Origin: Streptomyces sporangiiformans
Lineage (GTDB): Bacteria; Actinomycetota; Actinomycetes; Streptomycetales; Streptomycetaceae
Direction: 5' to 3'
NCBI RefSeq assembly: GCF_005768555.2
Contig: NZ_VCHX02000117.1
Coordinates: forward strand, 60,126-121,625
Length of the DNA stretch: 61,500 nucleotides
The notes beneath the pieces are model-generated. The model was not told where the DNA came from. It saw nothing but the letters and a program-made list of their open reading frames with translations, and did no database searches. Shown piece by piece: positions 34,675 to 42,393 of the stretch. How positions within the stretch are numbered: the stretch's first letter is position 1; every line of letters begins with the position of its first letter. The position numbers were made by a program, and so were the translations under genes.

Positions 34675-35532
34675 TCACGAAACCCCGGCGAGAAACCCCA
34701 GGCTGAGCGGGTTGTACAGGTCGGCCTTCTCGTGCTGCGGCCAGTGCCCGCACTCATTGAAGATCTCAAGACGGGCCCCGGGAATGGCGGCGGTGATGGC
34801 CTCGGCCTCCGGGACGTCCCCGAACGGGTTCTTGTTGGCCCAGACCACGAGGGTGGGTGCCTTGATCCTGGCCATGCGGTCCGGCCGGAGCAGGTTGCGT
34901 TCACGGGTCTCGACCTCCTGCAGGGCCAGCAGGTTGTGCAGATTCCGCTGGAAGTCGGGCTGGTGGTAGATCTCGTACCGCACCTGGGTCAGCTCGTCGC
35001 CGAGGTCCTCGTCCCACTCCGCCCACAGCAGGCGCAGCCGGTCCCGGGTGAGGGAGATGTCGTCCTCCAGCGCGGCGGCCCGCGTCGAGGTCTTCAGCCG
35101 TTCCATCACCTGCGGGTTGACCTTCGTACCGCCCATGCACAGCAGTTGCAGCGAGGCGACGCGGTCCGGGTACTCGCTCGCCGCCCAGGACGACACCCAG
35201 CCGCCCAGCGACTCGCCGACCAGGTGCGCGCGTTCGGCGCCCACCGCGTCGAGGTACGCCATCAGGTGCTCGACATACGCGGGGATCTCACCGGGGCGGT
35301 CCGGCTTGCCCGTGTAGCCGTGGCCGAGCATGTCGACGGCGTGGCAGCGGTAGCGCTCGGCGTGCGCCGGGATGTTCCGTACGAACGCCTCCAGATGTCC
35401 GGTCGTGCCGTGCAGGAACACCACGTGCTCGCCGTCCTCGGGACCTGCCTGCAGCGCGCGGGTCCTGATGCCGCCGGCGTCGACGTAAGCGTGCCGGTGG
35501 TCGATGCCCGACAGTTCGGTCCAGATGCTCAT
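34675..35532 (-). CDS. Meta-cleavage product C-C hydrolase (MhpC/BphD-like)
   Basis: A 285-residue alpha/beta hydrolase. FLHGTTGHLEAFVRNIP near residue 39, VDMLGHGYTGKPDRP near 66, nucleophile elbow GESLGG with Ser108, acid in VVWANKNPFGD and His in NECGHWPQHEKAD. This is the pattern of enzymes that hydrolyse 2-hydroxy-6-oxo-dienoates after extradiol cleavage. ATG 35532 overlaps the dioxygenase stop (ATGA). Together with the LigB protein and the lower-pathway genes it defines the meta route. Confidence 0.9.
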   Translation of the reverse strand: MSIWTELSGIDHRHAYVDAGGIRTRALQAGPEDGEHVVFLHGTTGHLEAFVRNIPAHAERYRCHAVDMLGHGYTGKPDRPGEIPAYVEHLMAYLDAVGAERAHLVGESLGGWVSSWAASEYPDRVASLQLLCMGGTKVNPQVMERLKTSTRAAALEDDISLTRDRLRLLWAEWDEDLGDELTQVRYEIYHQPDFQRNLHNLLALQEVETRERNLLRPDRMARIKAPTLVVWANKNPFGDVPEAEAITAAIPGARLEIFNECGHWPQHEKADLYNPLSLGFLAGVS

Positions 35533-36488
35533 GGCTGCCTTTCCTGGGTGGTGCGTGCGGGGTCGAGGACGGCGACGGCCATGCCGGTGAGCCACTCGGG
35601 CATGGGCTCGTACGCCAGTCGGCGGGCGGGTGCGTGGTCGAGCAGTGCCGCCGTCAGCAGCCAGGTGCGCAGCTCCTGCGCCCCGTTGCCCGCCGTCTTC
35701 TCCAGCGCTTCGGTGGTGTACTCGGTGATGCGGTGTGTGTGGCCGCGCTCCACCAGGGACAGGAACTCGTCGTCGAACTCCGGGTTGAGCGCGGCCTCGG
35801 CGGCCCGGATGATCTCGCGGCGGCGGGCGTCGTAGTCCTGCCAGTTCTCCCGGCCGTCGAGCCAGGCACCGACCATGAACTCCTCGTCGTCACCGTGCGG
35901 TTCGCGCCAGTCGGGCCAGGGCAGCCGGTGCGAGAGCCCGCCGGAGCCGATGACGGCGACCCGGCGGTCCTCGGGGAAGGCGAGCACGGCGTCCCGGATC
36001 GCCCGGCCCAGCTGCTCGCAGCGGTCCAGGGTCGGCAGCGGAGGCGCGAAGACGTTCACGACGAGCGGCACGATCTCCACGTCCAGCCCGTCAAGGAGGT
36101 ACTGGATCGCGTGCGACTGGCCGTGGTCGATCTGCAGCCGGGCCGAGAAGGCGACATCGAAACGGCCGCCTTCCACAAGGGAGTTCGCGATGTGCCGGGC
36201 CAGGGGCACGTCCACCGGCTGCGGGCCCTTGGGGGTGCCGGACTCGCCGCTGGCGACGCACTCCCCCACGCCGATCGTGAAGCTGGGGATCAGGTCAAGC
36301 CAGAAGCCACGGAAGTGGTTGGAGCCGACCAGGATCACCGTGTCGGGGCGGGCCGCGGCGAGTTCGTCGCGCGCCGAGCGCAGTGCGTCACGGAACCGCT
36401 CGGCGCGGCCCTTGTGGACGGTCTCCTCCCAGTGGGTGTTCATCAGCGTGCTGTGCGACGCGCCCACCCCGAGGACGATCTCGGTCAT
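35529..36488 (-). CDS. Class III (LigB-type) extradiol ring-cleavage dioxygenase
   Basis: A 319-residue non-heme Fe(II) dioxygenase of the LigB superfamily, single-chain like MhpB. Iron-region motifs are GVGASHSTLMN near residue 8, VGSNHFRGFWLD near 54, QIDHGQSHAIQYL near 120 and IGSGGLSHRLPWPDWREPHGDDEEF near 186. It opens a catechol-type ring next to the hydroxyls. ATGA overlaps join it to the M20-like gene before it and the C-C hydrolase after it. Confidence 0.92.
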   Translation of the reverse strand: MTEIVLGVGASHSTLMNTHWEETVHKGRAERFRDALRSARDELAAARPDTVILVGSNHFRGFWLDLIPSFTIGVGECVASGESGTPKGPQPVDVPLARHIANSLVEGGRFDVAFSARLQIDHGQSHAIQYLLDGLDVEIVPLVVNVFAPPLPTLDRCEQLGRAIRDAVLAFPEDRRVAVIGSGGLSHRLPWPDWREPHGDDEEFMVGAWLDGRENWQDYDARRREIIRAAEAALNPEFDDEFLSLVERGHTHRITEYTTEALEKTAGNGAQELRTWLLTAALLDHAPARRLAYEPMPEWLTGMAVAVLDPARTTQERQP

Positions 36489-37837
36489 GCCGGCTCTCCT
36501 TCCAGCTGGTGCAGTTCGTCGCGGGAGCGGGTGACGGTGTCGACGGCCGTACGGATCAGATGGCGTGTCAGCTTTTCCATGGCTCGTACGGACACGGTGT
36601 TCATCCCGCGGGCGAAGTCGATCTCGAAGGGTGCCTCGCCCTCGGGGACCTTCGGCATGCCGACCCGGACGGTCGGGATGCCGCGCCCGCGCAGGATATT
36701 GGCGTCGGTGGCGCCGCTGTTGCCCCGGACGACCTCGTGCTCGCGTCCCTCGAAGGCCTCCCAGCCGGCCGCCGCGCTGCGGAAGATCCAGCTGTCCGGA
36801 CCGGTCCGTGTCCCGGGGATGGCCAGGATCATCTCAGCGGTGACGTCGAGTCCGGGCACCTTGTCCCGGATGGCCTCCAACGCGGCCGCGAACTCCCGTT
36901 TGGCCCGCATCGGCGTCGTGTCGGGGCTGATGCGCAGGTCCACCCTGAGGGTGCAGGAGGCCGGGGTGACGGCCGCCATGCGCGGCCAGCCGCCTCGTAT
37001 GGAGGAGACGATGCCCTGCGGTGCGACGGTGCCGTCCGTGTGGCGGTCGGCGTAGGCGACGAACCACTCCTCCAGGTGCCGGGCGACCTCGCCGGCGCGG
37101 GCGATGGCGTTGCCGTACGGGAGCCGGTGACGGGAGCCCACGTAGGTGTGCGTGCCGCGGACGGTGACCTCGAACCATACGAGGCCGACCTCGTCCCAGG
37201 AGACGGTCCAGCCGGGCTTGGCGATGAGCGCGTAATCGGTCCACACGCCCTGCTCGAGGAGGAACGAACAGCCCACGCCCTGCCCGGTGTTGCGGCGAGT
37301 GCCGACCGGCCGGGCATTGGTGGGCATACCGCCGGCGCCGAACGCCGCGACGAGATCCCCGGTGAGCGGGATCCCGGCGACGGCGATCGCTTCGGCGGCC
37401 ATCATCACGCAGGCCGCGTGACCCTTGGGGTTCGATGCCCCGAGGCCGGTCACCAGGTCGTCGTAGACGGTGGCCCGCGGGCGCATGTCGTCCCGCAGCT
37501 CCGGGCCGATCCAGGGGAGGTCCTCGTTCTCCTCGCCCACGGTGAGGGTGTCGATCGGCGCGTACAGCATGAGGTCGGGGCCGGTGCCGTCGCCGGAGAG
37601 CCTGGCCCAGGCGTTGGCCTGCCGGTCGTCGAGGGGCTGGACCGCGGCGCCGCATCCCGAGGCTTTCAGCGTGTCCGCGATGTGGGTGGCGAGCGGCCCC
37701 TCCTCGCCGGTGGGGCTCGGGATGTCGACGAGCCCGATGATCAGCTCGCGCAGCCGGTCGCCGGTGACGTACCGCCAGGCCTCCTCCACCCAGGTGCGGC
37801 GTGGGGTGTCGAGTCCGGCGAGTCCGTCGCCGCTCAT
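36485..37837 (-). CDS. Peptidase M20-fold protein lacking the metal ligands
   Basis: A 450-residue protein with the overall M20 pattern (catalytic domain, dimerisation insert, C-terminal GNSGATDANILRGRGIPTVRVG). The ligand positions are changed. HxD is PID (Pro94, Asp96), the bridging Asp in GLGASNPKG is Asn136, the EE pair is AFGAGG (165-170), the EP Glu is Lys207, and the final His is absent in ARGMNTVSV. It therefore cannot bind the usual two zincs. It sits between the Rieske and dioxygenase genes with ATGA overlaps on both sides, implying a real role. Confidence 0.85.
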   Translation of the reverse strand: MSGDGLAGLDTPRRTWVEEAWRYVTGDRLRELIIGLVDIPSPTGEEGPLATHIADTLKASGCGAAVQPLDDRQANAWARLSGDGTGPDLMLYAPIDTLTVGEENEDLPWIGPELRDDMRPRATVYDDLVTGLGASNPKGHAACVMMAAEAIAVAGIPLTGDLVAAFGAGGMPTNARPVGTRRNTGQGVGCSFLLEQGVWTDYALIAKPGWTVSWDEVGLVWFEVTVRGTHTYVGSRHRLPYGNAIARAGEVARHLEEWFVAYADRHTDGTVAPQGIVSSIRGGWPRMAAVTPASCTLRVDLRISPDTTPMRAKREFAAALEAIRDKVPGLDVTAEMILAIPGTRTGPDSWIFRSAAAGWEAFEGREHEVVRGNSGATDANILRGRGIPTVRVGMPKVPEGEAPFEIDFARGMNTVSVRAMEKLTRHLIRTAVDTVTRSRDELHQLEGEPA

Positions 37838-37950
37838 TGGTTGATCCTGTGGACCTGGGTCATGGTGGCGCGCGCGAAGCGCTTCTTGGCCCGGGGCAGC
37901 CCCACGGCGAGGGCGACCCCGGCCAACATGGCGAGCAGTGTGCGGCGCAT
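37834..37950 (-). CDS. 38-residue membrane-like peptide
   Basis: A small gene: start ATG 37950 has a perfect AAGGAGG site eight bases upstream, lies two bases after the Rieske stop, and its stop overlaps the next start as ATGA. The product begins MRRTLLAMLAGVALAVGLPR, one short hydrophobic helix, and ends with a basic RAKKRFARATMTQ tail. Codon use is typical of the genome. It may be a membrane anchor or small subunit for the oxygenase system, or a translational coupler. No known family was recognised. Confidence 0.65.
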   Translation of the reverse strand: MRRTLLAMLAGVALAVGLPRAKKRFARATMTQVHRINQ

Positions 37951-37952
37951 GG

Positions 37953-39173
37953 TCACGCCTCCTTCTCACTCCGGGTGTGGGCGCCGACCGCGGCCAGCTT
38001 CTTGCCGTACTCCTCCTCGCTCAGGTTCCGCCAGGCGGTCAGCGAGACGTCGGGGCGGTAGAGCTTCTCCGGGGGCGCGTCGGTGACGTCGACCATCCAG
38101 GCGTCCTGGCCGGAGAACTGTCCGTGGAACAGCCAGCGGATGGCGCCCAGGTACTTGGCGTAGAAACCGAGGGTCTGCCAGCCCTCGGTGAAGTTGACCA
38201 TCACGCCGACGTAGCGGTGGTGGTCGGCGTCGACGGGGACGTAGAACTCGTAGTGGATGAAGTTGGGGTAGACGATGCGCAGCACGCCCGGCATGGAAAG
38301 GGACGCGAAGCCGGGGAACTCCTGAGCCTCGATCGTCGGGTTGACCTTGTCCGCCGCGCCGGTGTTGCCGATGTTGAAGGTCTCCTTCGGCGGCTGCATC
38401 TTCCACCAGCGCTTGTTGGTCCAGCGGCCGACCCCGGGGAAGTCGGCGTCCCAGTGGACCTCGTCCTGCACCCGGAAGATCCAGCGGCCCTTGGGCACGA
38501 TCCGGGTGATGTTCCAGGTCGGCATCGGCTTGAACAGCCGCCACAGGGCCGTGCGGTGCAGGTACTTGGCGTGGCCCTCGTCGAAACCGTTCTCGCAGGC
38601 GAAACGCCAGTTGCCGCCGCGGGGCTCGATACGGCCGCCCATGACGAAGCCGTTGGACACGAGTTCCTCGGGGAGCTGCTCGTCGATCGGATGCGGCTCC
38701 TCGTCGGCGAGGGGGATGTACACCCACACCATGCCGAGGCGCTCCTCGACCGCGTACGTCCGCACCTGGACCTTGCCGGTCAGCCGGCACTCGGGACCGT
38801 CGGTGATGACCGCGCTCAGATTGCCCGTGGGCAGGTCGAACGTCCAGCCGTGATAGGGGCAGCTGACGGTGCCCGGGAACTGCTGGTCGCCCTCGGACAG
38901 CGGCACTCCGCGGTGCGGGCAGCGGTTGTGCAGGGCGTAGGCCTTTCCGCCGTCGCGGATCAGCGTGATCTTCTCGCCGCAGATCGTGTACGGGAGCGGC
39001 TTGCCCGTGATCTGGCTGGACCAGGTGACCGGATACCAGTAACCGCGGAATCCCGCGGCCGCCCCGTCGTAGTGCGGCCACGACGTCCAGTCCTGCCGGC
39101 CGGGCTGCCCTGTGCGGCCGCGCCCGGACCGGCTTCTGCCCTTGGGGGCGAGCGAACCTTCACCCGTCGTCAT
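37953..39173 (-). CDS. Rieske non-heme iron oxygenase, alpha subunit (CarAa/OxoO-like)
   Basis: A 406-residue terminal oxygenase. Rieske ligands are Cys85-His87 and Cys105-His108 (CPHRG, CPYHGW). The mononuclear iron site is in ENGFDEGHAKYLHR with His201 and His206 and a downstream Asp near MVDVTD. No beta-subunit gene is present, and the NWRFACENGFD..H pattern resembles carbazole 1,9a-dioxygenase and 2-oxoquinoline 8-monooxygenase. ATG 39173 has an AGGAGG site. Likely partners are the ferredoxin (30198) and reductase (30520). It should start the attack on the aromatic substrate. Confidence 0.92.
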   Translation of the reverse strand: MTTGEGSLAPKGRSRSGRGRTGQPGRQDWTSWPHYDGAAAGFRGYWYPVTWSSQITGKPLPYTICGEKITLIRDGGKAYALHNRCPHRGVPLSEGDQQFPGTVSCPYHGWTFDLPTGNLSAVITDGPECRLTGKVQVRTYAVEERLGMVWVYIPLADEEPHPIDEQLPEELVSNGFVMGGRIEPRGGNWRFACENGFDEGHAKYLHRTALWRLFKPMPTWNITRIVPKGRWIFRVQDEVHWDADFPGVGRWTNKRWWKMQPPKETFNIGNTGAADKVNPTIEAQEFPGFASLSMPGVLRIVYPNFIHYEFYVPVDADHHRYVGVMVNFTEGWQTLGFYAKYLGAIRWLFHGQFSGQDAWMVDVTDAPPEKLYRPDVSLTAWRNLSEEEYGKKLAAVGAHTRSEKEA

Positions 39174-39224
39174 CGTGCGTGACCTCCTGCTGCAGTCGAT
39201 GCATGGCTTGAGCATCGGGTGAGG

Positions 39225-39252
39225 CGGCGCGTCCCGCTACGGAACCGTTCCG
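39225..39252. promoter_or_regulatory. Candidate cluster operators upstream of the Rieske gene
   Basis: CGGAACCGTTCCG (39240-39252) is a 13-base perfect palindrome. Minus-strand GTTCCGTAGCGGGACGCGCC (39244-39225) resembles the other cluster elements with a two-base contraction. It lies 52-80 bp upstream of the oxygenase start. Confidence 0.5.
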
Positions 39253-39305
39253 CCCAGCAGACCGCCCGGCGGACGGCGGTCATCCCCGGTCACCCCGCGG
39301 GTCGC

Positions 39306-39322
39306 GTCCCACTGAGCGGACC
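39306..39322 (+). promoter_or_regulatory. Candidate cluster operator, site 2
   Basis: GTCCCACTGAGCGGACC lies 72 bp before the lipoprotein-remnant start that begins the plus-strand ABC operon. Fifteen bases are identical to the site at 42336-42350. TACTGT at 39354 could be the -10. Confidence 0.45.
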
Positions 39323-39393
39323 AGGGTCCATGCGCTCCCGCGGCGCCGCGTTCTACTGTGCGCGCATTCCCGCCACCACCCATCGAGGTGCTC

Positions 39394-39546
39394 ATGGAGC
39401 CACAGGCCAGCCGAGGACACCCCGCCAGAAGCGTCCTCACCCCGCTCACCGCCGCGTCGGTCTCACTCATCGGGTGCAGCGCCGCCACCACCGGCTCCGC
39501 CACCGGGGGCGGCGGCGCCACCCGGCCGACGAAGGGATCGCGATGA
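39394..39546 (+). pseudogene. Truncated lipoprotein, probable binding-protein remnant
   Basis: Fifty codons: a signal-like stretch SVLTPLTAASVSLIGC with lipobox LIGC (Cys28), then SAATTGSATGGGGATRP and a stop that overlaps the ATPase start (ATGA). GAGGTG precedes ATG 39394. The position, first in an ABC operon, is where the substrate-binding protein should be. The rest of such a gene is missing, and an intact one is at 31681. It may be a remnant kept for translational coupling, or a tiny lipoprotein in its own right. Confidence 0.55.
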
Positions 39547-40457
39547 CGAACGCCATCAAGGCCGCGACGACGCCCGCCAGGGCCGAAAAGACCGACAGGA
39601 GTGGGCATGGCGCGGCCGTACGCGTCGATGGCGTCGACATCAGGTTCGGCTCCTTCCACGCCGTACGGGACATATCGCTCGACATCGCCGCCGGGGAGTT
39701 CCTCTGTCTGCTCGGGCCGAGCGGCTGCGGCAAGTCCACCCTGCTGTCCGCACTCGCCGGATTCGTCCGGCCGCACCAGGGCAGCCTCACTGTCGACGGC
39801 ACGCCCGTCACAGGTCCCGATCCCGAACTCGGCATGGTCTTCCAGAGCAGCGAGGCCCTCTTCGACTGGCTGACGGTCCGCCAGAACGTGGCCTTCGGCC
39901 CGCGGATGCGCGGCAGGTCCAGGGCCGAGCAGGCGGCGCTGGCCGACGAGTACCTGGGGCTTGTCGGGCTGCGGCACTGCGCCGACCGGTACCCCGCCCA
40001 GCTGTCGGGCGGGATGCGCCAGCGCGTACAGATCGCACGCGTCCTGGCGAACAAGCCCCAGGTCGTGCTGATGGACGAGCCGTTCGGGGCGCTCGACGCA
40101 CAGACCCGGCAGGTGATGCAGGAGGAGATGGCCCGCATCTGGCAGGCCTCGGGCTGCACCGTCGTGTTCGTCACCCACGACATCGACGAGGCGATCCTGC
40201 TGGCGGACCGCATCGCCGTCATGACCGCCGGTCCCGCGGCCTCCGTCAAGTCCGTCTACCCGGTGGACCTGCCCAGGCCGCGCGACGAGTCCGACCCCGC
40301 CGCCCTCGAGCTGCGCCGCAGCCTGCGGCAGGACATCGGCGAAGAGGTACGCAAGGCCCTGCGCGACCAGGGGCTCGACACGGAGCGCGATACGGAACTC
40401 GCCCCGGAACGCAGCCCGGAACTCGGCCCGGAATCCGGCCCGGAGGAGGAACGATGA
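39543..40457 (+). CDS. ABC transporter ATP-binding protein (SsuB/TauB type)
   Basis: A 304-residue ATPase of the nitrate/sulfonate/taurine importer class. Walker A GPSGCGKST at 58-66, Q-loop MVFQSSEALFDWLTV, signature LSGGMRQRVQIARVLA near 155, Walker B VVLMDEPFGALD and switch His in FVTHDIDEA. The last 25 residues are a Pro/Glu/Leu-rich repeat (ERDTELAPERSPELGPESG) outside the domain. ATGA-coupled to the permease. Works with the permease at 40454 and, by inference, the binding protein at 31681. Confidence 0.93.
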   Translation: MTNAIKAATTPARAEKTDRSGHGAAVRVDGVDIRFGSFHAVRDISLDIAAGEFLCLLGPSGCGKSTLLSALAGFVRPHQGSLTVDGTPVTGPDPELGMVFQSSEALFDWLTVRQNVAFGPRMRGRSRAEQAALADEYLGLVGLRHCADRYPAQLSGGMRQRVQIARVLANKPQVVLMDEPFGALDAQTRQVMQEEMARIWQASGCTVVFVTHDIDEAILLADRIAVMTAGPAASVKSVYPVDLPRPRDESDPAALELRRSLRQDIGEEVRKALRDQGLDTERDTELAPERSPELGPESGPEEER

Positions 40458-41275
40458 CGACGGTCACCGTCGAGGCCACCCCGAAGCCCCGCACCGAGCG
40501 GCGCGCGCTGCAGGCCACCCGGCTCAGGCTGCGCACTGTCGCCCTGTACGCGGTGTCCGTCCTCGTCGGCATCGGCGTCTGGCAGCTGCTCGCGATGAGT
40601 TACGGCCCCTCGCTCGTTGCCTCCCCGAGCGCGACCCTGTCCGCGGCGGGCGAGCTCGCGAGCGACGGCACGCTCACCAACTCGATCATCGCCTCCGCCC
40701 GCCGCATACTGATCGGCTGGGGTCTCGGCCTGCTGGTGGGCGTACCGGCCGGCCTGTTCATCGGGCAGATCCGGCTCGTACGCCAACTCCTCGAGCCCTA
40801 CATCGAGTTCTTCCGTTTCATCCCGCCCATCGCCTTCGTGACCCTGGCCGTGGTGTGGCTGGGCATCGGCGAGTCGTCGAAGGTCGTCCTGATCTTCTAC
40901 ACGGCGGTCTTCATCGTCATCCTGAACACCAGCGCCGGGGTGATGGCGGTGAGCGAGTCGAAGCTGCGTGCCGCGGCGAGCCTGGGCGCGAGCCGGCGGC
41001 AGATCCTGCGGGGGGTCGTGCTGCCCTCGACGGTGCCGTACATCATCACCGGGGCGCGACTGGCCATGGGCAACAGCTTCCTGACCATCGTCTCCGCCGA
41101 GATCGTCGCCGCCCAGGTCGGACTCGGCGCGCTGATCTGGACCTCCCGCAACTACGGTCGTATCGACTGGGTCTTCGTCGGCATCATCACCCTGGGCATC
41201 CTCGGGTTCGTCTTCGACCGTGTGCTGCGGATCGTCGCGTCCCGGGTCCTGCGTCGATACGGAGTGAAGCTGTGA
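40454..41275 (+). CDS. ABC transporter permease (SsuC/TauC type)
   Basis: A 273-residue inner-membrane permease with about six hydrophobic helices. The coupling-helix EAA-like loop is seen as ASLGASRRQILRGVVLPSTVPYIITGARLAMGNSF (order of motifs) near residues 175-205. GVPAGLFIGQIRLVRQLLEPYIEFFRFIPPIAFVTLAVVWLGIGESSKV is typical for the class. Couples to the ATPase upstream by ATGA and to the dehydrogenase downstream by GTGA. Confidence 0.93.
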   Translation: MTTVTVEATPKPRTERRALQATRLRLRTVALYAVSVLVGIGVWQLLAMSYGPSLVASPSATLSAAGELASDGTLTNSIIASARRILIGWGLGLLVGVPAGLFIGQIRLVRQLLEPYIEFFRFIPPIAFVTLAVVWLGIGESSKVVLIFYTAVFIVILNTSAGVMAVSESKLRAAASLGASRRQILRGVVLPSTVPYIITGARLAMGNSFLTIVSAEIVAAQVGLGALIWTSRNYGRIDWVFVGIITLGILGFVFDRVLRIVASRVLRRYGVKL

Positions 41276-42225
41276 GCGGTGTGACGTCACGTGCCCTGAT
41301 CCTGGAGCACTTCGGTGAGCTGCCCCGGCTGGTGGAGCGGCCCGTGCCCGCGGCGAGCCCCGGACAGACACTTGTACGGATGCTGGCGACACAGGTGGCC
41401 CATCTCGATCTCAACGTCGTCGACGGCAAGTTCGGGATCCTCCCGGATCTCCCGGCGGTGCCCGGCACGAACGGGGCCGGGATCGTGCTCGCCTCGGACA
41501 GCCATCCTGAAGGCACCCTGGTGAGGGTCAACGGCAAGGGGCTCGGGCTGCGCCTGGACGGTTGCTGGGCCGATCACGCCGTGGTGCCCGATGCGACCGT
41601 GATCGCGGTACCGGAGGGCACGGATCCCGCGCTGGCGTGCAGCTTCTTCACACCGGTCGGCACGGCCTGGGCGGCGGTGTACTCGGTCGCGGCCGTGCAG
41701 CCGGGCGAGCGGGTCCTCGTCACCGGCGCGGCGGGTGCGGTGGGGTCCCTGACCGTGCAGATCGCGGCGCGTGCCGGGGCCGAGGTGATCGGCGTCGTCG
41801 GCCGCGCGTCCAAGCTGAGCCACGTGCCCGCGCCGGCCAAGGCGGTACTGGCGACCGAGATGTCGCCCGAGGCCGTGGCCGGGCAGATCGATGCGGTCGT
41901 CGACACCGTGGGCGGCCCTGTACTGCGGGACGCCCTGGGCCTGGTCCGCCCACGCGGCCGCGTCGCCCTGGTCGGCTACACCGCCGGACGCGAATTCACC
42001 GTGGATCTCGCGGACTTCCTGCTGGCCGACGTCTCCTTGCTGCCCGTGAACCTGATGACGCGGGGCAAGGAGGTCGCCGCGGACGCGGAGCGGCTCCTGA
42101 CCGAGCTGGCGGCGGGTGAGCTGAACCTGCCGATCGAACGCTACGGACCGGACCGGCTGACCGAGGCCGTGGAGCGGCTGCGGACGGGAGCCGCGGTCGG
42201 GAGGGTGGTGCTCGACCTGGCCTGA
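41272..42225 (+). CDS. Quinone oxidoreductase/MDR-family zinc-independent dehydrogenase
   Basis: A 317-residue medium-chain dehydrogenase/reductase. N-terminal GroES-like domain with ILPDLPAVPGTNGAGIV near residue 60, then Rossmann loop VLVTGAAGAVGSLTVQIAARAG near 145. The catalytic zinc Cys/His set of alcohol dehydrogenases is missing, which fits NADPH quinone/enone reductases. GTG 41272 overlaps the permease stop (GTGA). It may reduce an enone or oxidise a diol in the aromatic pathway; this is inference from context. Confidence 0.85.
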   Translation: MSGVTSRALILEHFGELPRLVERPVPAASPGQTLVRMLATQVAHLDLNVVDGKFGILPDLPAVPGTNGAGIVLASDSHPEGTLVRVNGKGLGLRLDGCWADHAVVPDATVIAVPEGTDPALACSFFTPVGTAWAAVYSVAAVQPGERVLVTGAAGAVGSLTVQIAARAGAEVIGVVGRASKLSHVPAPAKAVLATEMSPEAVAGQIDAVVDTVGGPVLRDALGLVRPRGRVALVGYTAGREFTVDLADFLLADVSLLPVNLMTRGKEVAADAERLLTELAAGELNLPIERYGPDRLTEAVERLRTGAAVGRVVLDLA

Positions 42226-42333
42226 CGGGCTCAGCCCAGGACGACCACCTCGTGGCCCCGGCAGCGGACGATGCCGGGGCCGCCGGCATGACCTCGGCAC
42301 CGGAAGCGGCCGTGCCCCGACGGCCGCGGAACC

Positions 42334-42357
42334 GGCCCACTGAGCGGACCGGTCCGC
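42334..42357 (+). promoter_or_regulatory. Candidate cluster operator, site 3
   Basis: GGCCCACTGAGCGGACC (42334-42350) shares 15 bases with the site at 39308-39322. It overlaps a 14-bp perfect palindrome GCGGACCGGTCCGC (42344-42357). A CGGAACCGG half-site starts at 42327. It lies 37-60 bp before the C-C hydrolase start. Confidence 0.5.
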
Positions 42358-42393
42358 TTGGTCCGGCGTTCCGGCACCCGAGACCATCCGCTC

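Noticed and set aside
42226..42393. Small gene between the dehydrogenase and the second C-C hydrolase
   Set aside because: Frames here lack codon bias and a ribosome site, and the sequence is better explained by palindromic operator elements.
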